From assembly GCA_016704655.1 (NCBI GenBank), contig JADIZR010000007.1, positions 186,001 through 250,000 on the forward strand: a stretch of DNA of 64,000 nt, given 5' to 3'. Under the pieces are notes generated by a model. That model was not told the DNA's origin, ran no database searches, and saw only the letters and a program-made list of their open reading frames with translations. This document shows, piece by piece, positions 52,642 to 60,626 of the stretch (position 1 is its first letter; every line of letters begins with the position of its first letter). The DNA comes from Pseudomonadota bacterium. GTDB lineage: Bacteria > Pseudomonadota > Gammaproteobacteria > Steroidobacterales > Steroidobacteraceae. Position numbers and translations under genes: made by a program.

Positions 52642-53462
52642 CGCGCGACTCCGCGCCCGGCCGCGAGCAGTTCACGGACGGCCTGTGCGGGATCTTCGCG
52701 CTGCATGAGCGTGGTGCCGACGAGTGCCAGTCGATAACCGAGACGCGCCACGTGGGCGGCGTCTGCTGACGTGATGACTCCGCTCTCCGCGACGGCGGGC
52801 CACTCCGTCGGCAGTTGCTCACGCAGCCGCTCGAAACGTGCGAAATCGATCTGCAGCGTCTGCAGGTCACGGCAATTGAGTCCCATCAGGACCTGTTCGT
52901 CGCGATCGCGGCGCGCCGCGGCGAGTTCGGCAGCGACCTCGAGATCGTGGGCGTCGAAGGCCTCGAGCAGGACAAACAGTCCCTGCGCGGCGGCCGCGTC
53001 GAGCATCGCGACGAGGCGATCCCGCTCGACCATACGCACGATCAGCAGCACGCCGCCGGCACCGTTGGCCCGCGCTTCGAGTACCTGGTACGGATCGACC
53101 AGGAAGTCCTTGCGCATCGCCGGCACGCCGTAAGGCGCAAGCGTCGTTGCGGCCTGTCGCAGGTGCGCAAGGTCACCGTCGAACCGCGAGGGCTCGGTCA
53201 GGATCGAACAGATCGCCGCACCGGCCTCCGCGTAGCCGCGCAGTCGTGCGACAGGATCCATGGTCTGCGCGGAAAGATCCCCCAGCGCAGGTGAACGCAG
53301 CTTCAGTTCCGCAATCAGGTCAAACCCGGCGGCGGAAAGTCGCAGGCGCGGAAGCGGTGGCAGCGCCGCACAGCGTTCCCGCAACTCCGCGTGACCGACT
53401 ACGGCGCGTGCCGCGATCAATCGCCGCTCGCTGCCGGCGGCCATGTCGGACAGCAGCCCCAT
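52638..53462 (-). CDS. trpC: Indole-3-glycerol phosphate synthase
   Basis: A 274-aa TIM-barrel enzyme closing the indole ring. Active-site residues: Lys in FDLIAELKLRSPALGD, Glu/Lys region in AICSILTEPSRFDG and VPAMRKDFLVDPYQV, Glu in FVLLEAFDAHDLEVA, Asn in LMGLNCRDLQT and Glu-Ser in VAESGVIT. The start is ATG 53462, sharing one base with the trpD stop; the longer frame to 53720 lies inside trpD. The ELK-R-SP motif departs slightly from the usual EIKKASPS. Confidence 0.94.
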   Translation of the reverse strand: MGLLSDMAAGSERRLIAARAVVGHAELRERCAALPPLPRLRLSAAGFDLIAELKLRSPALGDLSAQTMDPVARLRGYAEAGAAICSILTEPSRFDGDLAHLRQAATTLAPYGVPAMRKDFLVDPYQVLEARANGAGGVLLIVRMVERDRLVAMLDAAAAQGLFVLLEAFDAHDLEVAAELAAARRDRDEQVLMGLNCRDLQTLQIDFARFERLREQLPTEWPAVAESGVITSADAAHVARLGYRLALVGTTLMQREDPAQAVRELLAAGRGVAR

Positions 53463-54499
53463 CAGGGCGCCCCGCCCATCGAACGGCCAAACGTCGCGAG
53501 CCTGTCCAACAGCCGCGCGCCATCGCCCCGGTCGAGCGCGTCGCTGGCCGCGCGGATGGCCGCATGCGGATCGGCAACGGTGCCCGTCACTTCCAGGGCA
53601 AGCGCTGCATTGAGCACGAGCGCGTCCCGGTGCGAACCGCGATCCTGTCCCGTGAACACGGCACGCATCCCTGCGGCGTTGTGCGCGGCGTCGCCACCGG
53701 CGAGGGACTGTGGCGTGCAACGCGCGAGCCCGCAGTCAAGAGGATCGCGCTCCGTACGAACCACGTGTCCTGGCGTCACATCGTACAACTCGAAGGGGCC
53801 GCACGGTGTCGGCTCGTCCCACCCGGGCTCGCCGTGCACGACGAACACTCGCTGGATCGGCATGCCGGCCAGCGTCTCCGCCATCAGGCGCGCCGCGTCG
53901 CGACTATACGCACCGATCAGGCCGAACGGCGGCTCGGCCGGATTGGTCAGCGGACCGAGCAGGTTGAACACGGTGCGCACGCCCAGCGCACGGCGGACCG
54001 GCGCGATTTCCTTCATGGCCGGGTGATAGTGCGGCGCGAACAGGAACGTGAAGCCCGTCGCCACGAGGCACTCGCCCGAACGCTTCTCGTCAAGCGGCTG
54101 TGGCAGGCCCAGGCACTCGAGCAGGTCCGCGCTGCCGGATCGACTCGAGATCGAGCGGTTGCCGTGCTTGACGACGCGCACGCCCATCGCCGCCGTCAGC
54201 AGCGCAGCGCCTGTCGAAATATTGAAGCTGCCCGACGCGTCGCCACCGGTACCGACGATGTCGATGGCCGGCGGTCCGGGTGGCAGGGTCGGTCGACGTG
54301 CGAGACGACGCATTGCCGAAGCGAAACCACGGACTTCGTCGGCCGTCAGCCCCTTGCTGCGCAACGCAGCCAGCAGCGCACCGGCCATCGCGGGCGCCAT
54401 GGACGGATCGGTGAGCGCGGCCAGCAGCACGGCAGCCTCTGGCTCGGTCAGGTCCTCGCGGTTGAGCAGTCGCTCGAGCGTTTCGCGCAGTTCCGCCAT
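53462..54499 (-). CDS. trpD: Anthranilate phosphoribosyltransferase
   Basis: A 345-aa class-III-type phosphoribosyltransferase. PRPP binding: DIVGTGGDASGSFNISTGAA. KHGNRSISSRSGSADLLECLG is the anthranilate/Mg region, and RTVFNLLGPLTNPA is conserved. The N-terminal helical domain carries LTEPEAAVLLAALTD. It is separate from trpG, not fused as in E. coli. The gap from trpG is 12 nt. Confidence 0.96.
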   Translation of the reverse strand: MAELRETLERLLNREDLTEPEAAVLLAALTDPSMAPAMAGALLAALRSKGLTADEVRGFASAMRRLARRPTLPPGPPAIDIVGTGGDASGSFNISTGAALLTAAMGVRVVKHGNRSISSRSGSADLLECLGLPQPLDEKRSGECLVATGFTFLFAPHYHPAMKEIAPVRRALGVRTVFNLLGPLTNPAEPPFGLIGAYSRDAARLMAETLAGMPIQRVFVVHGEPGWDEPTPCGPFELYDVTPGHVVRTERDPLDCGLARCTPQSLAGGDAAHNAAGMRAVFTGQDRGSHRDALVLNAALALEVTGTVADPHAAIRAASDALDRGDGARLLDRLATFGRSMGGAP

Positions 54500-54511
54500 C
54501 GTGCGTCGGGC

Positions 54512-55108
54512 TTAGCGCCGGCCTCCGGTGAACTGCAGGAAGTTGCCCATCAGCAGCGGACCGTCAGGCGTGAGCACGCTTTCTGGATGGAACTGCACGC
54601 CTTCGACGTTCAGCTCGCGATGACGCACGCCCATGATTTCGCCTTCCGCCGTGCGGGCCGTGACTTCGAGTATCGAGGGCAGCGTGTCGGGTTTCGCGAT
54701 CAGCGAATGGTAGCGGCCCACTGCCATGGGCTGTGGCGCACCGGCAAACACGCCTTTGGCGTCGTGCTGCACGGGCGAGACCTTGCCGTGCATGAGACGC
54801 CCGGCGCGCACGACTTCCCCGCCGAACACTTCGACGATCGACTGGTGCCCGAGGCACACACCGAGCACGGGAATGTGCCCGGCGAACGCGCGGATCATGT
54901 CCATCGACACGCCGGCGCCTTGCGGCGTACCGGGACCCGGCGAAATGCACAGGTGCGTCGGCTGCAATGCCTGCGCCTGCCCGATCGTGATCGCATCGTT
55001 GCGATGCACGAGCACCTCGGCGCCGAGCACGAGGAACGCCTGCACGAGGTTGTAGGTAAAGCTGTCGTAGTTGTCGACGAGCAGCAGGCGGGGAACGGAC
55101 TTCGACAT
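54512..55108 (-). CDS. trpG: Anthranilate synthase glutamine amidotransferase subunit
   Basis: A 198-aa class-I amidotransferase supplying ammonia to TrpE. Catalytic triad: Cys in LGVCLGHQS, His and Glu in VQFHPESVL. The glutamine site includes SPGPGTPQGAG. It may also serve folate synthesis (PabA role), since no second amidotransferase is visible here. The start is taken at ATG 55108, which shares one base with the trpE stop; GTG 55111 is an alternative. Confidence 0.95.
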   Translation of the reverse strand: MSKSVPRLLLVDNYDSFTYNLVQAFLVLGAEVLVHRNDAITIGQAQALQPTHLCISPGPGTPQGAGVSMDMIRAFAGHIPVLGVCLGHQSIVEVFGGEVVRAGRLMHGKVSPVQHDAKGVFAGAPQPMAVGRYHSLIAKPDTLPSILEVTARTAEGEIMGVRHRELNVEGVQFHPESVLTPDGPLLMGNFLQFTGGRR

Positions 55109-56496
55109 CACAGCCCCTCCCGCGCGATCTCGAGCGCGCGCCGCAGCACGTCGCTCTTGGCGAACACCTCGCGGTATTCGTTCATCGGCACGCTGTCCGC
55201 CACGATGCCGGCACCCGCCTGGAAGCTGTAGGTGTCGCCGTGGAATACCATCGTGCGGATCGTGATCGCATGGTTCATGTCGCCGCCCGCCCCAAAATAG
55301 CCCACCGTGCCACCGTAGAATCCGCGCCGCACCGGCTCGAGTTCGTCGATGATTTCCATCGCACGCACCTTGGGTGCGCCGACGAGCGTGCCGGCCGGGA
55401 ACGCGGCAGCGAACAGGTCGAACTGGTCCCGGCCCGCGGCGAGACGGCCGCTGACGCCGCTGACGATGTGCATGACATGGCTGTAGCGCTCGATCGAGCG
55501 GTAGGGATCGACGCGCACGCTGCCGGCCACCGCCACGCGACCGAGGTCGTTGCGCGCCAGATCCACCAGCATGACGTGCTCGGCGTTCTCTTTTGGATCC
55601 GCTAGCAGCCTGGCTTCATTCGCGAGGTCCTGCGCCGTGTCGGCGCCGCGCGGCAACGTGCCTGCGATCGGACGCAGGTGCGCAACGCCGCCTTCCAGCT
55701 TCACCAGCGCCTCAGGCGACGAACCGACGATGACGCGGTCGCCGAGTTCGCAGAAGTACATGTAGGGCGAAGGATTCAGCAGTCGCAGCGCCCGGTACGC
55801 CTCGAACGGATCCATGTCGCATCGGCCGGCGAAACACACTGACAGCACAAGCTGGTAAACGTCGCCGGACGCGATGTATTCCTTGGTGCGGGCGACGTTC
55901 TGCAGGAACGACTCTTCGGACAGGCTGGCGGTGGCCGGCCCGAACCTCGTTGCACGGACCGGGCCCGGCAACCCGCCCCGCAGGGCCTGGATCACTTCGC
56001 GACGCAGCGCCAGCCGCTCCTGCTCCGGGCCGGCGTGCAGCAATGCCGCTCGGCGCGTCAGGTGGTCGAACGCCAGGACCGAACGCGGCGCGACGTAATG
56101 CGCGTCGGGCACGTCCCCCTCGACCCGTGCCCTCGACGGCAGCCGTTCGAAATAGCGCACCAGGTCGTAGCTGGCCGCCCCGACCAGGCCGCCGAGCAGC
56201 GGGAAACCCGCCTGGGTCACGTCGGGCCGGGGTGAACGATCGAGGGCCTGCCGCAGGGAGGCCAGCAGTTGCGCCTGGTCGGCCGGCCGGGGCTTGGACA
56301 CGCCATTCACGGTCAGGCCGGAGGCATCGAGCCGGTACTCCATGCAGTCGCCGAAGCCGATGAAAGAGTAGCGGGCAAGACGCTCGCCACCTTCGACGCT
56401 CTCCAGCAGGAAGCGCGGGCGGAACGGCTTTAATTTGAGATAGGCCGACACCGGTGTGTCGAGGTCGGCGGCAATGTCGAACAAAGTCGTCGTCAC
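55108..56496 (-). CDS. trpE: Anthranilate synthase component I
   Basis: A 462-aa chorismate-using enzyme, first step of tryptophan synthesis. The feedback-binding segment LLESVEGGERLARYSF is intact, so tryptophan inhibition is expected. Catalytic blocks: YQLVLSVCF, LRPIAGTLPRG, ENAEHVMLVDLARNDLGRV, AGTLVGAPKVRAMEIIDELE and QAGAGIVADSVP. The start is GTG 56496 with GAGGAG (56503-56508) six bases upstream. The earlier in-frame ATG at 56547 lies inside the attenuator terminator and is rejected. It is the first structural gene of trpEGDCFBA. Confidence 0.95.
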   Translation of the reverse strand: MTTTLFDIAADLDTPVSAYLKLKPFRPRFLLESVEGGERLARYSFIGFGDCMEYRLDASGLTVNGVSKPRPADQAQLLASLRQALDRSPRPDVTQAGFPLLGGLVGAASYDLVRYFERLPSRARVEGDVPDAHYVAPRSVLAFDHLTRRAALLHAGPEQERLALRREVIQALRGGLPGPVRATRFGPATASLSEESFLQNVARTKEYIASGDVYQLVLSVCFAGRCDMDPFEAYRALRLLNPSPYMYFCELGDRVIVGSSPEALVKLEGGVAHLRPIAGTLPRGADTAQDLANEARLLADPKENAEHVMLVDLARNDLGRVAVAGSVRVDPYRSIERYSHVMHIVSGVSGRLAAGRDQFDLFAAAFPAGTLVGAPKVRAMEIIDELEPVRRGFYGGTVGYFGAGGDMNHAITIRTMVFHGDTYSFQAGAGIVADSVPMNEYREVFAKSDVLRRALEIAREGL

Positions 56497-56536
56497 CTGC
56501 GGCTCCTCTGTCGCGGGGGCCCGGGGGACGGACAAC

Positions 56537-56572
56537 AAAAAACCCATCCCACGGTGCTGCGCGGAGATGGGT
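56537..56572 (-). terminator. trp attenuator terminator
   Basis: On the minus strand ACCCATC (56566-56572) pairs with GATGGGT (56542-56548), followed by TTTTTT (56537-56542). The loop is GC-rich and may pair further. It lies between the leader peptide gene and trpE, exactly where transcription attenuation would act. Confidence 0.85.
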
Positions 56573-56614
56573 CCTGGAATCCTGCGAAAGAGACTGACGC
56601 GGCCGGCCCCACTC

Positions 56615-56671
56615 CTAGAAGTGGCGCCACCACCAACGGGTATTCAGCGTGTTCTGCGCGGTTACGTTCAT
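56615..56671 (-). CDS. trpL: trp operon leader peptide
   Basis: An 18-codon gene, MNVTAQNTLNTRWWWRHF, with three consecutive Trp codons (56627-56635) and stop TAG. Ribosome stalling at these codons when charged tRNA-Trp is scarce would favour an antiterminator over the downstream terminator and allow trpE transcription. The ATG lies only about 10 nt from the end of the -10 box, so the mRNA is predicted to be leaderless or nearly so. No Shine-Dalgarno motif is visible. Confidence 0.88.
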   Translation of the reverse strand: MNVTAQNTLNTRWWWRHF

Positions 56672-56681
56672 CTCGCGTTGC

Positions 56682-56710
56682 AGTATCCACGGGCGGGCGC
56701 GGACCGTCAA
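56682..56710 (-). promoter_or_regulatory. trp operon sigma-70 promoter
   Basis: On the minus strand TTGACG (56705-56710), a 17-nt spacer, then GATACT (56682-56687). Both boxes are close to consensus with ideal spacing. Predicted start is at about 56675, 2-5 nt before trpL. No TrpR-like operator palindrome was recognised. The purine tract 56709-56796 abuts the -35 box. Confidence 0.8.
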
Positions 56711-56796
56711 GGAAAGGGGAGGAAGGGGAGGAAGGGGAGGAAGGATGGGAAGGATGGGAAGGATGGAGGAAGGGAGAGGAAGGACAGGATAGGAGG
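56709..56796 (+). repeat. Purine-rich (GGGGAGGAA)n tract upstream of the trp promoter
   Basis: Three GGGGAGGAA units are followed by GGATGGGAA-type units and degenerate G/A sequence. Only a few T and C bases interrupt it. A 24-nt core is the exact complement of part of the polA linker tract (757-821). It can form G-quadruplex or triplex DNA directly upstream of the -35 box. No gene is seen between here and 56879. Confidence 0.8.
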
Positions 56797-56878
56797 TCCG
56801 GAGCGCAACTGTCGGGACCCGCAGGACTGGTCGTGGACTCATTCGCTGCCGTCAGCGCCCAGGCACTGTCTTAGAATC

Positions 56879-58270
56879 ATGCCGTTCAAATTGGGGCGTG
56901 CAGTGACGGTGGACTTTCTTGGCGGGGTGGCGTTGCAGCGGATCGGCGAACTCTTCGCCGCCGAGCAGCGTCGCTATGTCGACGCGCACCCGCGATCGCT
57001 GCAGTTGACGGGCCGCGGCATCGCTGGTTTCTACGACGGCGTGCCGATGCATTGGATGCGCGACTGGTCGATGCCCTTCCCGTTCGTCGTCAAGTCGGCC
57101 CAGGGCGCGTCGTTGCGCGATATCGACGGCAACGAGTACGCCGATTTCTGCCTTGGCGACACCGGCTCGATGTTCGGTCATTCCCCCGGACCCGTTGCGG
57201 CAGCCATCACGCGGCAGGCCCACGCAGGCCTGACGTACATGCTGCCGACCGCAGACGCAATCGCGATCGGACCCCTGCTCGCGGAGCGCTTCGGCCTGCC
57301 GCACTGGCAGGTCGCAACGACGGCGACGGATGCCAATCGCTTCGCGCTGCGCGTGGCACGCGCCGTGACGGGACGCCCGAAGATCCTGGTGTTCAACGGC
57401 TGCTACCACGGCACGGTCGACGAGACGTTCGTGCGCCTGGTCGACGGCAGGGTCGTCCATCGCCCGGGCTTGCTGGGCCAGGTCACCGACCTCACGCAGC
57501 TCGCGCGCGTCGTCGAATTCAACGACGTCGACGGACTGCGCCGTGAACTGGCGCACGGCGACGTGGCCTGCGTCATCACCGAGCCCGTGCTCACGAATTC
57601 GTGCATGGTATTGCCGGAGCCTGGCTTCCTGGACCAGGTGCGGCGCTGTACACGCGAGATGGGCACGCTGCTGCTGATCGATGAGACGCACACGATTTCG
57701 AGCGGGCCCGGCGGCTACACCCGTGCCCATGGGCTCGAACCCGACCTGTTCGTGCTGGGCAAGCCGATCGCCGGCGGAGTCCCTGCGAGCGTCTGGGGTT
57801 TCACCGACGACGTGGCCCGCCGCCTGCACGACGTGCGGGCGCAGACACCGCTTGGCCATTCCGGCATGGGCACCACGCTTTCGGCTAACGCACTTGCGTT
57901 GGCTGCGATGCGCGCAACGCTCGAGCACGTCATGACACCGGAAGCGTACCGGCACATGGATCGACTGGCCGGTCTGCTTGCGGACGGCCTGCAGACGATG
58001 ATCACCGCGCGCAAGCTGCCCTGGCACGTCGTACGCGTGGGCGCACGCGTGGAATTCGTCTGCGCTCCCGGCCCACTGCGCAACGGCACGCAGGCAGAGG
58101 CCGCGCACGCACCCGCGCTGGAGCAGGCGATCCACCTTGCGCTGCTGAACCAGGGTTGCCTCATCGCACCGTTCCACAACATGATGCTGGCGTGTCCGGC
58201 GACCACGGAGACCCAGGTCGCCCGGCTGCATGATGCCTTCGCGTCAGTGACCGACGCACTGGTGTCGTGA
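56879..58270 (+). CDS. Class-III aminotransferase (glutamate-1-semialdehyde aminomutase-like)
   Basis: A 463-aa PLP enzyme. Substrate/PLP region: DIDGNEYADFCLGDTGSMFG. Phosphate loop: TATDANRFALRVARAVTGRP and FNGCYHGTVDETFV. The PLP-binding Asp is in LLLIDETHTISSG and the Schiff-base Lys in FVLGKPIAGGVPASVWG. It is GSA-aminomutase-like but divergent (TAT in place of the usual NSG-E-V block), so probably a catabolic transaminase rather than HemL. Start ATG 56879 is provisional; a GTG about 20 nt downstream is possible. It opens a plus-strand cluster with the symporter, FAD oxidase and D-aminoacylase genes. Confidence 0.85.
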   Translation: MPFKLGRAVTVDFLGGVALQRIGELFAAEQRRYVDAHPRSLQLTGRGIAGFYDGVPMHWMRDWSMPFPFVVKSAQGASLRDIDGNEYADFCLGDTGSMFGHSPGPVAAAITRQAHAGLTYMLPTADAIAIGPLLAERFGLPHWQVATTATDANRFALRVARAVTGRPKILVFNGCYHGTVDETFVRLVDGRVVHRPGLLGQVTDLTQLARVVEFNDVDGLRRELAHGDVACVITEPVLTNSCMVLPEPGFLDQVRRCTREMGTLLLIDETHTISSGPGGYTRAHGLEPDLFVLGKPIAGGVPASVWGFTDDVARRLHDVRAQTPLGHSGMGTTLSANALALAAMRATLEHVMTPEAYRHMDRLAGLLADGLQTMITARKLPWHVVRVGARVEFVCAPGPLRNGTQAEAAHAPALEQAIHLALLNQGCLIAPFHNMMLACPATTETQVARLHDAFASVTDALVS

Positions 58271-58308
58271 AGACTCCGCGCCGGTCCGGGGCCTGACAGG
58301 GAGAAGAA

Positions 58309-59190
58309 TTGGACCCGACCTTCATCACCACCGTTCTGCTGCCGGCGGCTGTCGGCGTGATCATGTTCGGACTCGGCCTCGCCTTGACCCCGGCGGACTT
58401 CGCCCGCGTCATGCAGTTTCCGCGCGCCGTGATCGTCGGCTTGCTGGTACAGACGATCGTGCTCGTGACGGTTGCCTTCGCGATCACCCAGCTGTTCGCC
58501 CTGCCGCCGCTGCTCGCGGTCGGCTTCATGTTGCTGGCCGCCTCGCCAGGTGGCGCGATGGCCAACATCTTCAGCCACCTCGCCCACGGCGACGTCGCAC
58601 TGAACATCACGCTCACGGCCATCAACTCGGTGCTGGCACTGCTCTGGCTGCCGCTGGTGATGAACTGGTCGCTGACCTACTTCGTCGGCGCGGAGTTCCA
58701 GGTCCCGGCGCCGACACAGAAGATCCTGGAAGTGGCGACCGTGATCATTCTGCCGGTGTTGATCGGCATGTTCGTACGCTACGCCGGGCCTGCACTCGCC
58801 GTGCGCGCGGCGGGCACAGTCCGCATCGCGTCAGTCCTGCTGCTGGCTCTCGTCGTGGCCATCTCACTGGCGGACTCCGGCGAGACCATGCTGCAGCATT
58901 TCGGCACGGTGGGCCTTGCGTGCATCACGCTCAACCTCGTCTCGCTGGCCATCGGCTACGCCGTTCCTCGCCTCATGGGTTTGCCGGTAGCGCAGGCCAC
59001 GTCGATTTCGCTCGAGATCGGCATCCACAATGCAGCCGTCGCGATCTTCGTAGCGTTGAAGGTACTGGAAAGCGAGGTGGCGTCCGTGCCTGCCGCGCTG
59101 TACGGCATCATTATGCTTGCCACCGCCGGCATTGCCGTCACCTGGTTCAGGCGCAGGTACGCGCGCGCCGTTGTGGCCGTCCTCAAATAG
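58309..59190 (+). CDS. BASS family Na+-dependent symporter
   Basis: A 293-aa inner-membrane carrier with about nine hydrophobic segments. Signature elements: GVIMFGLGLALTPADFARV near the start, LLAASPGGAMANIFSHLAHG (sodium/substrate site) and TSISLEIGIHNAAVAIFVAL (second crossing region). Relatives transport bile acids, pyruvate or other organic anions. The start is TTG 58309 with GGGAGAAGAA upstream. It lies between the aminotransferase and FAD-oxidase genes with short gaps (38 and 14 nt), so co-transcription is likely. Confidence 0.9.
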   Translation: MDPTFITTVLLPAAVGVIMFGLGLALTPADFARVMQFPRAVIVGLLVQTIVLVTVAFAITQLFALPPLLAVGFMLLAASPGGAMANIFSHLAHGDVALNITLTAINSVLALLWLPLVMNWSLTYFVGAEFQVPAPTQKILEVATVIILPVLIGMFVRYAGPALAVRAAGTVRIASVLLLALVVAISLADSGETMLQHFGTVGLACITLNLVSLAIGYAVPRLMGLPVAQATSISLEIGIHNAAVAIFVALKVLESEVASVPAALYGIIMLATAGIAVTWFRRRYARAVVAVLK

Positions 59191-59204
59191 TCGGAGTCCA
59201 ACGC

Positions 59205-60576
59205 ATGCTGATCGAGAAGCTCATTGCCATCGTTGGTGACGCCAACGTCCTCACCGGCGAACAGGTTCGCTCGCGCGCCGTGGGCTGGGCGGATCGTCGC
59301 CCATGTCAGGCAAATGCGATCGTGCGGCCCGGCAGCACCGACGAAGTCTCGCGCGTGCTGTCCGAGTGCCACGCAACCGGCCAACCGGTCGTGCTGTTCG
59401 GCGGCCTCACCGGCCTGGTGCAGGGCAGCGTAGCCAGCGCGCACGAGATCGCGCTTTCGCTGGAGCGCATGCACCGCATCGAATCGGTCGATCCAATCGG
59501 CCGCACGATGACGGTCCAGGCCGGCGTAGCCATCCAGCGCATCCAGGAAGAAGCGGAGAAGCACGGACTGCTGTATCCGGTGGATTTTGGCGCGCGTGGT
59601 TCGGCGCACATTGGCGGCAGCGCTGCCACCAATGCGGGCGGCAATGGCGTGATCCGGTACGGCATGACGCGCGAATCAGTGCTGGGACTCGAAGCCGTGC
59701 TTGCCGACGGCACGGTGATCCCCGCGATGAACCGCATGCTCAAGAACAACGCGGCCTACGACGTGAAGCAGCTGTTCATCGGCACCGAGGGAACGCTGGG
59801 CGTCATCACGCGACTGGTCTTGCGCTTGCGTGAAAGCCCGCGCAGCACGCAGTCGGCGCTGGTGGCATGCCCGACGTTCACCGACGTCACCCGCTTCCTG
59901 AAGCACATCGACGGTGCGCTCGGCGGCTCGCTTTCAGCGTTCGAGCTGATGTGGAACGAGTTCTACCGGCTGGTGACGACACCGCCGGCGAAGGGAACCC
60001 CGCCCCTGCCGCAGACCTACGACTACTACGTACTGGTCGAAAGCGCGGGTGGCGACCCGACTCGGGACCAGGCGCAGTTCGAGGAAGCGATTGCCGCCGC
60101 GATCGAGGCGGGGTTCGTGGTCGATGCCGTGGTGTGCTCCTCCGAGGCCCAGCGCGATGCGCTGTGGGCGTTGCGGGACGACGTGGAAGGGATTTTCCGG
60201 CTCGGCATGCCGGTTGCGTTCGACGTCAGCCTGCCGCTCGCAGAGATGGAAGGATACGTTACCGAAGTGGTGGAGCGTCTCGAGCGCGAGTGGCCAGCGT
60301 ACCGCCGGTTCGTATTCGGTCACCTGGGCGACGACGCCGCCACATCATCGCGGCGGGACGCCCAGCACCGAGGCGCGCCACGGCATCGAACGCTGCGTCT
60401 ACGAGCCGCTGGCCTCGCGGAGCGGGTCGGTCTCGGCCGAACATGGCATCGGTCGCGAGAAGCAGCCCTGGCTCAGCCTTTGCCGCAGCCCAGCCGAGAT
60501 TGCATTGATGCAGAAGCTGAAACAGGCGCTCGACCCGAAAGGCATCCTGAACCCGGGGCGTGTGTTGCCCAGTTGA
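59205..60576 (+). pseudogene. FAD-binding oxidase (GlcD/D-lactate dehydrogenase type), two frameshifts
   Basis: A flavoprotein oxidising 2-hydroxy acids. The FAD-binding PCMH domain has VVLFGGLTGLVQGSVAS, DFGARGSAHIGGSAATNAGG and GTEGTLGVITRL. The FAD-oxidase C domain has VFGHLGDD and, in other frames, HIIAA, then EARHGIERCVYEPL, SVSAEHGIGREK and LKQALDPKGILNPGRVL. The reading frame shifts twice, at about 60333-60342 and 60352-60358; each fits loss of one base. Restored length would be about 457 aa. As given, the first frame reads on to 60602 as nonsense and the conserved C-terminus is lost. Confidence 0.85.
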
Positions 60577-60626
60577 GCCGCAGCCGCTCCCCGATCCACT
60601 GACGACGTACGGCAGACAGTTACCTC

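Noticed and set aside
56709..56796. CRISPR array from regular GGGGAGGAA units
   Set aside because: Units are 9 nt and contiguous with no spacers; no cas genes in the window.
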